Assembly (NCBI GenBank): GCA_950097015.1
Contig: CATNEN010000003.1
Coordinates: forward strand, 15,980,501 to 16,044,500
Reading direction: 5' to 3'
Length of the DNA: 64,000 bases
DNA from: Macrostomum hystrix
Lineage: Eukaryota; Platyhelminthes; Macrostomidae
The notes under the pieces: model-generated
Databases searched by the model: none
Seen by the model: only the letters and a program-made list of their open reading frames with translations
What the model was told of the DNA's origin: nothing
Translations under genes and position numbers: made by a program
Part shown: in pieces, positions 33,401-45,400 of the stretch
How positions within the stretch are numbered: the stretch's first letter is position 1
How the letters are laid out: every line of letters starts with the position of its first letter

Positions 33401-36400
33401 TAGCTGCCAAAGTTGGCCAAAAACGAAGGAAATTTAGAATGATTTGTATAAAATTTTACTTGTCTATCGACAGATATAGTTACCAATAAACTCAGCTCGC
33501 CTACTAACAGTAGAGTAGTGCAACGCATTGTAAGTAAAAAACGATTCATAAAGTAATTCTTTCAACCGGGACCCACCGCCCACACAACCATCTGATCCAC
33601 CCCAAACCTTGGGCTGCTCTCAGCCAATTCCCGAGTCAGTCAGGGAAAATATCCTCACAGCTCGCATCGCCTCCACCCTTTTCTCTTTCTCTCCCTCTCT
33701 CCACGGTAGGTCTAATTTTCCCTCTGCGCCAGCGTCCCAAGTCTCCGCCTCTTCTACCCTCCAGCCCTGACCAAAGCACTCGCCCATCCTAACCCGGCTT
33801 TCATCAACAGAGAGGCAGCCCGGGGGGGCGGCATGAGGAACACGTGACTTGAGGTTGAGAGGAGGCACAGAAAGGAAAGAAACACGCAGGAAAATAGAAA
33901 GCAAGCGGAGAGGAGGACTAGAGAAAAGTGCAGACAAGACAACTCGGCTTGCTGCTGCTGCTGCTGCTGCTATTAGTGCTCAACAAAATGCGCTCATCCT
34001 CGAGCTGAGTTGCTTTTAAGCCAATCTAACTTTAGTTTGCTCACCTCTTCGTGTACCGAGCCCCCTACCCTAGAAGGCAGAGACTTACATCCCCAGAGTC
34101 CATCATCCAGTGAGATGGGATTTGGCGGAACATTCGGCAAATCCTTAAATAACAAGCGGACAGCCTGCTTTCTGACTAGCTTCAGCACTGGAATATAAAA
34201 TAGATACTGGAAAGGAATTTTCTAAATAGAGGGGATAATTTTCCTGAATGCCAATCCTGCTATATGGAGGCTCGAGCAAGGAATATCACCCGCTTGGTTG
34301 AGCTCAATCAATGTTCATCGCTGGGGGCCAAATTCTTAGTGATAGAATCCGTATTCAATCAACTGAGGAAAGCCAATTAGTTATCCTACCGCCAGTGCTA
34401 GAGCACAATCGAGCCATTTTTAATTATAGCCGAACAACTTTTGCTACACACTTATCTTTACATTTTAAGATAATTATATCTATCATTATCATCTTTCTGT
34501 CGCCGCTTTTTAAACTAATTCTTTACTCTCCTTTTTACTCTCCTTTCCCAATATTGCCTCATTTCCATTAGTCATTTAATTGGATTGCTAAAGTCACACT
34601 TTCTCATTTTTAATTTTTCCTTCTTAAATCTTGTTTTCTCATTTTCTCTCCCCTGTACTCCCATCTCTCCCCTGTACTCCCATCTCCCCTGTACTCCCAT
34701 CTCTCCCCTGTACTCCCATCTCTCCCCTGTACTCCCATCTCTCCCCTGTACTCCCATCTCTCCCCTGTACTCCCATCTCTTCCCTCTTCATACCTAATTT
34801 TCCCCTGCTTTCCCATCTCTCCCCTGTACTCCCATATCCCCTGTACTCCCATCTCTCCCCTGTACTCCCATCTCCCCTGTACTCCCATCTCTCCCCTGTA
34901 CTCCCATCTCTCCCCTGTACTCCCATCTCTCCCCTGTACTCCCATCTCTCCCCTGTACTCCCATCTCTCCCCTGTACTCCCATCTCTCCCCTGTACTCCC
35001 ATCTCTCCCCTGTACTCCAATCTCTCCCCTGTACTCCCATCTCTCCCCTGTACTCCCATCTCTCCCCCCTTTTCTCAATTCCCCTTCATTTATGGCTCTC
35101 TCTTTTGTATTTTTTTCTTCACTATAATTAATTTTCTGTCCTGCACTCTACTTGCCAGTATTTTAAACTCTATAATTGATGCAATCGTTAATTCCAATTA
35201 GTCCCCAGTCGGCATCACAAACTGTAGCAATTAAATTAGCAAATTAAGTTAACAACTACCTAAAACCAACAATCCTGAATGATTGAAGACTAATGATTGC
35301 ACCCCCAAATAAAGTAATAATACTGTGAATCGGAGGCAGAATGGTTAAGAAAAAGTCCGCCTCTCACACCGGAGACACAGAGGAAAACGTTTAGTTGAGT
35401 GAGATGGGGTTTAGCGAGTCAGTTTAACTTGCCAGGAAATATAATAATACCATATCAGGAGTGGTAAGGAATGGACCAGATGGAGGCGAAACTGGAGAGG
35501 GAAATGGGGAAGAGGGGGAGAGAAAGGAAGAAGAGGGGAGAAGAGGAAAAAAAGAATAAAAGTATGGGAGAAGAGGCTAGAGGAATGGGGGGAACTGGTA
35601 ACAAAGTGTAGAGCAAGATGGGAGAGGAAAGGGAGAGCAAGGGAGAGCAAGAGGGGAGAGGAAGGGAGAGCAAGAGAGGAGAGGGAGGGAGAGCAAGAGG
35701 GGAGAGGAAGGGAGAGCAAGAGGGGAGAGGAAGGGAGAGCAAGAGAGGAGAGGGAGGGAGAGCAAGAGGGGAGAGGGAGGGAGAGCAAGAGGGGAGAGGG
35801 AGGGAGAGCAAGAGAGGAGAGAGAGGGAGAGCAAGAGGGGAGAGGAAAGGGAGAGAAAGGGAGAGCAAGAGAGGAGAGGGAGGGAGAGCAAGAGGGGAGA
35901 GGGAGGGAGAGCAAGAGGGGAGAGGGAGGGAGAGCAAGAGGGGAGAGGGAGGGAGAGCAAGATGGGAGAGGAAAGGGAAAGAAAGGGAAAGCAAGAGAGG
36001 AGAGGAAGGGAGAGCAAGAGAGGAGAGAGAGGGAGAGCAAGAGGGGAGAGGAAGGGAGAGCAAGAGAGGAGAGGGAGGGAGAGCAAGAGAGGAGAGGGAG
36101 GGAGAGCAAGAGGGGAGAGGGAGGGAGAGCAAGAGGGGAGAGGGAGGGAGAGCAAGAGGGGAGAGGGAGGGAGAGCAAGATGGGAGAGGAAAGGGAAAGA
36201 AAGGGAAAGCAAGAGAGGAGAGGAAGGGAGAGCAAGAGAGGAGAGAGAGGGAGAGCAAGAGGGGAGAAGAAAGGGAGAGAAAGGGAGAGCAAGAGAGGAG
36301 AGGGAGGGAGAGTAAGAGAGGAGAGAGAGGGAGAGGAAGAGGGGAGAGGAAAGGGAGAGAAAGGGAGAGCAAGAGAGGAGAGGGAGGGAGAGCAAGAGGG

Positions 36401-39400
36401 GAGAGGGAGGGAGAGGGAGGAGAGCAAGAGGGGAGAGGGAGGGAGAGCAAGATGGGAGAGGAAAGGGAAAGAAAGGGAAAGCAAGAGAGGAGAGGAAGGG
36501 AGAGCAAGAGAGGAGAGAGAGGGAGAGCAAGAGGGGAGAGGAAAGGGAGAGAAAGGGAGAGCAAGAGAGGGGAGTGAGGGAGAGCAAGAGAGGAGAGTGA
36601 GGGAGAGCAAGAGAGGAGAGGGAGGGAGAGCAAGAGAGGAGAGAGAGGGAGAGCAAGAGGGGAGAGGGAGGGAGAGCAAGAGGGGAGAGGGAGGGAGAGC
36701 AAGAGGGGAGAGGGAGGGAGAGCAAGAGAGGAGAGAGAGGGAGAGCAAGAGGGGAGAGGAAAGGGAGAGAAAGGGAGAGCAAGAGAGGAGAGGGAGGGAG
36801 AGCAAGAGAGGAGAGAGAGGGAGAGCAAGAGGGGAGAGGGAGGGAGAGCAAGAGAGGAGAGGGAGGGAGAGCAAGAGGGGAGAGGGAGGGAGAGCAAGAG
36901 AGGAGAGGGAGGGAGAGCAAGAGAGGAGAGGGAGGGAGAGCAAGAGGGGAGAGGGAGGGAGAGCAAGAGGGGAGAGGGAGGGAGAGCAAGAGGGGAGAGG
37001 GAGGGAGAGCAAGAGGGGAGAGGGAGGGAGAGCAAGAGAGGAGAGGGAGGGAGAGCAAGAGGGGAGAGGGAGGGAGAGCAAGAGAGGAGAGGGAGGGAGA
37101 GCAAGAGGGGAGAGGGAGGGAGAGCAAGAGGGGAGAGGGAGGGAGAGCAAGATGGGAGAGGAAAGGGAGAGAAAGGGAGAGCAAGAGAGGAGAGTGAGGG
37201 AGAGCAAGAGAGGAGAGTGAGGGAGAGGGAGGAGAGCAAGAGGGGAGAGGGAGGGAGAGCAAGATGGGAGAGGAAAGGGAAAGAAAGGGAAAGCAAGAGA
37301 GGAGAGGAAGGGAGAGCAAGAGAGGAGAGAGAGGGAGAGCAAGAGGGGAGAGGAAAGGGAGAGAAAGGGAGAGCAAGAGAGGAGAGTGAGGGAGAGCAAG
37401 AGAGGAGAGGGAGGGAGAGCAAGAGAGGAGAGAGAGGGAGAGCAAGAGGGGAGAGGGAGGGAGAGCAAGAGGGGAGAGGGAGGGAGAGCAAGAGAGGAGA
37501 GGGAGGGAGAGCAAGAGGGGAGAGGGAGGGAGAGCAAGAGGGGAGAGAAAGAGAGGAGAGGAAAGTAGAGCAAGAGAGGAGAGGGAGGGAGAGCAAGAGA
37601 GGAGAGGGAGGGAGAGCAAGAGGGGAGAGAAAGAGAGGAGAGGAAAGTAGAGCAAGGGAGGAGAGGGAGGGAGAGCAAGAGAGGAGAGGGAGGGAGAGCA
37701 AGAGAGGAGAGGGAGGGAGAGCAAGAGGGGAGAGGAAGGGGAGGAAAAGGGAACTGTTGAATAAAGAAGATAGGAGGGGACAGAAAGGAACAAAATAGTG
37801 AAGAAAAGAAGAGAAAGAATCAACTATACAAAAGTTCTACTTCACAGGCAAAACACACAGCAGACAGAAAGTCACATGGCTTTTAGCACTGCCTAATTGA
37901 GTCCTTTAGCTAAACAGGCAATAAAGAAGCCAAGCTTAAGATAAAAAGACAACCAAGCTTTAGAGATTTTTTCTAATCAGAAAGCAATCTGTCTTCTTTA
38001 ACTCAACTCGATTTATCTTTTAAAAAATTTCTAAAAGCTAACAACTAGTTTCGTCTCTTTTTCTTTCGAAGTCTAGAATTGATTTCCAAGGAGTCCAAAC
38101 AGAAATCTCCACGCATTCTATTCTAAGGGCTACTGAAAAATCCTATTTAAATTGATTGACTATCAGAAGCAATCTAATTTGAGGAAGTATTGGGAAACGG
38201 AGGGCCGGGGGATGAAATAGGGGGAAGAAAATGAGGGATGAGAGTAAAGAGGGATTTAGACACGGCGAAGAGGGCTAAAATCCTATGCAATTTAGTTTCC
38301 TTGTGTTTCTCAGCGCGTCAACACGTACTGGCATTGCCTCAACAGTCACTCTACATAACCTAGTCATTACCCTCTCAGTCAATCTACATGAACTGGTCAT
38401 TACCCTCTAGTCAATCTACATGAACTGGTCATTACCCTCTCAGTCAGTCTTCATGAACTGTTCATTACCCTCTCAGTCTACATAAACTGGTCATCACCCT
38501 CTCAGTCAGTCTATGAACAAGTGAATCAGATTCTAATTAACTGACAACGTCTTTCTACTAGCCAAATATATAGCATATTGGATGTCTTTTTAATGTAGCA
38601 AAGTTAACGATAGCACTTAATTTTCATGTATCAATTTTTTATAACAGAAATGCATTTGTTTTTAACAAAAAATGCTACTTCTCTACAACTGATAAATCCG
38701 AACATCACACAAGGAAATTCAAACATTCTTTCATCCCATCTCAATCCTAAGATTTATTATACATATAAAATATATCCAACCTAGCCTTTGTCATCGTTGA
38801 CAGACACGACTAAAACAGAAATTTAAATTTATTCTATACAATTTGAATTTGAATATTTAAATTCACATATTTAGTTTCATCTATGAGGGCAGAAAATTTT
38901 ATTGAACTGTGTCGTCATTTTGTCTGTTCCGTATGTTTATCGTTGGGTAGGTGTGCATATTAGGATTTAAGTTTTTTGTCTACGGTAGTAATAAACATCA
39001 TCAGCACAGCTGGCTTTTTCTTTAGTCTTGCAGCATCAGCAGCAGCAGCGGGCAGTTAAAAGTTAATTGCAAAACCTCAGCTGTTAGTATTTAGGCTAGC
39101 TGCATGATATAGTGTGTTGTGCAGCTAATATAGAGTACGCAACAGTCCTACTTCCTCCAACCCCAATTCCTATCCTCCCTGTACCACTCATTCTTTTCCT
39201 TTTCCTTGATTCTAGATATTTAACGCACGCAAACCCTTATTAAAAGTCCTTCTCTATCATGCAACTGAAGCAGTGCCAGCAGTACTAAACTGGTATGCAC
39301 ATGTACCACAAGCTGATACTGCCTATAATAATTTAGAATTGTAGTGATTATATTGACTTGATTGCAGCTGAGGTTAGATGAGTAAGTTCGGGGTGAGATT

Positions 39401-42400
39401 AGATCAGTTAGTCAAGGGTGAGATTAGATCAGTTAGTCAATGGTGAGATTAGATCAGTTAGTCAAGGGTGAGATTAGATCAGTTAGTCAAGGGTGAGATT
39501 AGATCAGTTAGTCAATGGTGAGATTAGATCAGTTAGTCAAGGGTGAGATTAGATCAGTTAGTCAATGGTGAGATTAGATCAGTTAGTCAAGGGTGAGATT
39601 AGATCAGTTAGTCAAGGGTGAGATTAGATCAGTTAGTCAAGGGTGAGATTAGATCAGTTAGTCAAGGGTGAGATTAGATCAGTTAGTCAAGGGTGAGATT
39701 AGATCAGTTAGTCAATGGTGAGATTAGATCAGTTAGTCAAGGGTGAGATTAGATCAGTTAGTCAATGGTGAGATTAGATCAGTTAGTCAAGGGTGAGATT
39801 AGATCAGTTAGTCAAGGGTGAGATTAGATCAGTTAGTCAAGGGTGAGATTAGATCAGTTAGTCAAGGGTGAGATTAGATCAGTTAGTCAATGGTGAGATT
39901 AGATCAGTTAGTCAAGGGTGAGATTAGATCAGTTAGTCAAGGGTGAGATTAGATCAGTTAGTCAAGGGTGAGATTAGATCAGTTAGTCAAGGGTGAGATT
40001 AGATCAGTTAGTCAATGGTGAGATTAGATCAGTTAGTCAAGGGTGAGATTAGATCAGTTAGTCAATGGTGAGATTAGATCAGTTATAGTCAAGGGGGTCT
40101 AGGGGGGAGATTAGATCTGTTAGTCTAGGGGGGAGATTAGATCAGTCATTTAAGGGTGAGATTAGATCAGTTAGTCAAGGGTGAGATTAGATCAGTTAGT
40201 CAATGGTGAGATTAGATCAGTTAGTCAAGGGTGAGATTAGATCAGTTAGTCAAGAGTGAGATTAGATCAGTTATAGTCAAGGGTGAAATTAGATCAGTTA
40301 GTCAAGGGTGAGATTAGATCAGTTATAGTCAAGGGGGTCTAGGGGGGAGATTAGATCTGTTAGTCTAGGGGGAGATTAGACCAGTCATTTAAGGGTGAGA
40401 TTAGGTCAGTCAGTCTAAGGTAAGATCAGATCAGTTAGTCAAGGGTGAGATTATATCTGTTAGTCTAGGGGCGAGATTAGATCAGTTAGTCAAGGGTGAG
40501 ATTAGATCAGTTAGTCAAGGGTGAGATTAGATATGTTAAAAGTAATATTATAACTAACATGTTTAGTTGATAACAGTGCTGTGAGTTTCGATATTAATTT
40601 TTATTAATCTTAAGCAGAAGAGAATCCATTATGTGTATAAATCTTTAACGAGTACATAAATACCCTGCTAAGAATGAAGAAATTTGAAACTATTTCCACC
40701 TATTGAATTCAGATTATCTTTTATTCATATCTGCAAATCTTCGTATCATAAGATAGAGTTGACATTTGGAAAAGAGAAATGAGTTTCAGGAAATAATTCC
40801 TAAGACAAATGGTTTTGTATGTATTGTTCTTGACAACTGAAGGATATATAAATGTTCGAAAATGTTCGCTAGCAGTAAACGTGTCAATCTCATAATTTAT
40901 TCTCATTCTAAAGAATTGATTCCCTTAGGGAGAATAGGAGCCACACAAGCCATATGAGGCATGCAGATGAAGCGTAGAAGCTGGGAAGAGGGAAAATCGA
41001 TAAAACCGGGATGCTTTTGGTGGGCTCGGTGGAAAAGACCAGATGGGAGGCAGAATTGAAGGCATAGATCAGTGTTACAAAAGTGCAGGCTGCCCACAAT
41101 AAGAAGGATAGCTCAGGCTGAGACTGCTCAGAATATCATTATTTCAGCATTCATCAGATGTCACAGAGGGATATCAGAGAACAGAATACTGTAGAGATGT
41201 ATTTCATAGAATACTGAATCATATCGATATTTCACGAGAACACGATGCTTTTGTTACAGTTGCCAGGCGACAGAAATATGAATCTATCAGTTTAATTCAA
41301 ATAATTTTTAATTTATTTTAGTTTAATTTTTTTTTAAAAAGTACAAAAGAAATCCTGAATTTTTTTATCGACCAGGTGTAAAAATTTAACTGACGAAAAT
41401 TAACCTACTCGTACAAACATGTAATTCTCTTATTCTAGGGAATAACTTCCTATTCTAAGGAAAAATGATATATGAAGTAGAACATGACAGTTTGATTAAA
41501 ATAACTTTTACTTTCAGAAAATCGGTTTTGAAAAAAAATGTTTTATCTTTTTAAAAAATAAAAACAACACTTGTATCAATGGAGAGACCTTTGTAAGAGA
41601 AGGAAACATTAAATGGATGTGTGAAAGGCCAAAAAGGGCTAACATAGAAGAAATGAAAGCATAAACTAAGGCACAATTGAAGGGTTAAAAAGGGTTCAGG
41701 GAAAGAATAAATGAAGCGATGGATAAAGGAAAACGGATAATTGAAAGGAAAGTCGAAGGAATATGGGAATAGAAGAAAATAAAAAATAAAGAAAAATATG
41801 AAGGGAAAAATGAATGGGACAACTGAAAGGATAAATAAAGGGATGGATGAGGGAATGAATGAAGAAATTAGGAATGGACGAAGGAACAAATTAAATGACA
41901 AATGAAGGGATAAATGAAGGAACAGTTGAAGGTATAAATGAACGAACAAAGAATGGATAAATGATGGAGCAATTAAAAGACTGGATGAAGGGATAAATGA
42001 AGGAATGGTTGAAGGGATAAATGAAGGAATCGATGAAGGGATAAATGAAGGAATGGATGAAGGGATAAATGAAGGAATGGATGAAGGGATAAATGAAGGA
42101 ATGGATGAAGGGATAAATGAAGGAATGGATGAAGGGATAAATGAAGGAATGGACGAAGGAACAAATTAAATGACAAATGAAGGGATAAATGAAGGAACAG
42201 TTGAAGGTATAAATGAACGAACAAAGAATGGATAAATGATGGAGCCATTAAAAGACTGGATGAAGGGATAAATGAAGGAATGGTTGAAGGGATAAATGAA
42301 GGAATCGATGAAGGGATAAATGAAGGAATGGATGAAGGGATAAATGAAGGAATGGATGAAGGGATAAATGAAGGAATGGATGAAGGGATAAATGAAGGAA

Positions 42401-45400
42401 TGGATGAAGGGATAAATGAAGGAATGGATGAAGGGATAAATGAAGGAATGGATGAAGGGATAAATGAAGGAATGGATGAATGGATAAATGAAGGAATGGA
42501 TGAATGGATAAATGAAGGAATGGTTGAAGGGATAAATGAAGGAATGGATGAAGGTATAAATGAAGAAATGGATGAAGGGATAAATGAAGGAATGGTTGAA
42601 GGGATAAATGAAGGAATGGATGAAGGGATAAATGAAGGAATAGATGAAGGGATAAATGAAGGAATGGATAAATGGATAAATGAAGGGATAAACGCAGATA
42701 TGGAGGAAGAAATAGATAAGGTACAGGTTATAAGAAACACAATAAGATCAGTTCTGAACTCACAAACTAGAGCCACAGAGGCCTTGTACGGTGTAGCCAT
42801 ATTGCTGACGTGACACTGGAAATTTAACTTGGCGTCCTTGATCTCAGCAGCCTTGTCGCTGAGTTTAACATAGGCGTACGACATGCCAAGTGTCTCCTTG
42901 TACTTCGGATATCCTTCCTGTAGCAGGGCGGTGTCAAAGTCGGTAATTCTTAAAGGCATGCTAGGATTATTCCTAGCCGAACAGATGGACACCTCGTCGG
43001 TGGTTTGAATAGGAATTTCGGTCGGTATTGTCATCTCGCTGTGGATGGCTGGATCTGAAAATAAAATCATCGTAGGATAAGATTTTGCACTGTGCGAAAT
43101 CAAGCATTTTTAGTGCTGTCTACAAGTATCTAGTACAGTTTCAGTACAGAATTTCAAAGTAGTTGAATCTAGTGCAGTCTAGCGAGAATCGACTGCAGTC
43201 TAGCAAGAATCTATTGCCGTCTAGCAAGAATCTAATGCAGTCTAGCAAGAATCTAATGCAGTCTAGCAAGAATCTATTGCAGTCTAGCAAGAATCTATTG
43301 CCGTCTAGCAAGAATCTATTGCCGTCTAGCAAGAATCTACTGCAGTGTAGCAAGAATCTACCGCAGTTTAGCAAGAATCTATTGCCGTCTAGCAAGAATC
43401 TACTGCAGTGTAGCAAGAATCTATTGCCGTCTAGCAAGAATCTATTGCCGTCTAGCAAGAATCTATTGCCGTCTAGCAAGAATCTACTGCAGTCTAGCAA
43501 GAATCTATTGCCGTCTAGCAAGAATCTACTGCAGTCTAGCAAGAATCTATTGCCGTCTAGCAAGAATCTATTGCCGTCTAGCAAGAATCTATTGCCGTCT
43601 AGCAAGAATCTACTGCAGTCTAGCAAGAATCTACTGCAGTCTAGCAAGAATCTATTGCCGTCTAGCAAGAATCTACTGCAGTCTAGCAAGAATCTACTGC
43701 AGTCTAGCAAGAATCTATTGCCGTCTAGCAAGAATCTACTGCAGTCTAGCAAGAATCTATTGCCGTCTAGCAAGAATCTATTGCCGTCTAGCAAGAATCT
43801 ACTGCAGTCTAGCAAGAATCTACTGCAGTCTAGCAAGAATCTATTGCCGTCTAGCAAGAATCTACTGCAGTCTAGCAAGAATCTACTGCAGTCTAGCAAG
43901 AATCTATTGCCGTCTAGCAAGAATCTACTGCAGTCTAGCAAGAATCTACTGCAGTCTAGCAAGAATCTACTGCAGTCTAGCAAGAATCTATTGCCGTCTA
44001 GCAAGAATCTACTGCAGTCTAGCAAGAATCTATTGCCGTCTAGCAAGAATCTATTGCCGTCTAGCAAGAATCTACTGCAGTCTAGCAAGAATCTACTGCA
44101 GTCTAGCAAGAATCTATTGCCGTCTAGCAAGAATCTACTGCAGTCTAGCAAGAATCTACTGCAGTCTAGCAAGAATCTATTGCCGTCTAGCAAGAATCTA
44201 CTGCAGTCTAGCAAGAATCTACTGCAGTCTAGCAAGAATCTATTGCCGTCTAGCAAGAATCTACTGCAGTCTAGCAAGAATCTACTGCAGTCTAGCAAGA
44301 ATCTACTGCAGTCTAGCAAGAATCTATTGCCGTCTAGCAAGAATCTACTGCAGTCTAGCAAGAATCTATTGCCGTCTAGCAAGAATCTATTGCCGTCTAG
44401 CAAGAATCTACTGCAGTCTAGCAAGAATCTACTGCAGTCTAGCAAGAATCTATTGCCGTCTAGCAAGAATCTATTGCCGTCTAGCAAGAATCTACTGCAG
44501 TCTAGCAAGAATCTATTGCCGTCTAGCAAGAATCTACTGCAGTCTAGCAAGAATCTATTGCCGTCTAGCAAGAATCTACTGCAGTCTAGCAAGAATCTAC
44601 TGCAGTCTAGCAAGAATCTATTGCCGTCTAGCAAGAATCTACTGCAGTCTAGCAAGAATCTATTGCCGTCTAGCAAGAATCTACTGCAGTCTAGCAAGAA
44701 TCTACTGCAGTCTAGCAAGAATCTATTGCCGTCTAGCAAGAATCTACTGCAGTCTAGCAAGAATCTATTGCCGTCTAGCAAGAATCTATTGCCGTCTAGC
44801 AAGAATCTACTGCCGTCTAGCAAGAATCTACTGCTAGACTTTAAAATTATAATTCTTTAGAATAGGATTCTTTAGAGTAGGATTCTTTAAAATGGGGTTG
44901 TAATATGGGATTCTTTAAAATGGGGTTGTAATATGGGATTCTTTAAAATGGGATTATTTAGAATGGGATTCCTCATGAGATCCTAGATAAATGGCATTAA
45001 ATGGGATTTTTAAACGGATTCTTTAGAAAGGGATTCTTAAGGAAGGGAATTATTTTAAATGGGGTTTTAAGAATACTATTTTTTATTATTATTCGGAATG
45101 TCTTACTCGCCCTTAAAAAAGGCACGTTCTTTTCGAATATTTAGTCCCCTTAGCTTTCAGCTATTTCAGACGTACATGCTTTAGATTTATTAATTCTTTG
45201 AATTTCAATTCATTTCAAATTTTCTAGTTGTGAATTGTTTTCCATTTTCATTTTGTCGACTATTTTTTTCAGAAGAATTTTTTACTTTATTTACTTTATT
45301 ACTTTATTACTTTATTACTTGAATATTTTTAGCTTCAGATTCTATCACATGTAATCCTTACAACGCGAATATTTTATTAGCTACCTGAAACATTCCGAGC

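Larger units (their letters stand above)
33404..42763. other. 9.4-kb intron 4 of the Ig receptor, array-rich
   Basis: Between the Ig3 exon and the TM exon. It holds five tandem arrays (34648-35068, 35612-37740, 38350-38510, 39375-40535, 41985-42700), a CTG run near 33950-33970 and AT-rich sequence. Open frames at 33994-34188 and 40903-41099 on the minus strand were considered as skipped exons but lack Ig or TM features. Confidence 0.6.

Noticed and set aside
33994-34188. Possible extra exon of the Ig receptor in intron 4
   Set aside because: The frame is open and ends near a GTGAGC donor-like site, but it has no Ig or TM character and is not needed for phase agreement.
35411-37823. Very long open frames (up to 755 residues) on both strands of the purine array
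   Set aside because: The 23-bp unit contains no stop codon in any frame and is not a multiple of 3, so all frames stay open by composition. There is no start context, signal peptide or splice support.
41973-43103. 376-residue minus-strand ORF as one protein
   Set aside because: Only 42764-43054 is exon (Ig3). The remainder runs past a GTGAGT donor into the 24-bp array.
478-44835. CRISPR arrays
   Set aside because: Repeats are directly tandem with no unique spacers, and the context is eukaryotic.
43141-44860. 560-residue ORFs on both strands (FLLDGNR and KNLLPSS repeats)
   Set aside because: They are artefacts of a stop-free 21-bp unit inside an intron of the Ig receptor. Neither has a signal sequence or non-repeat domain.
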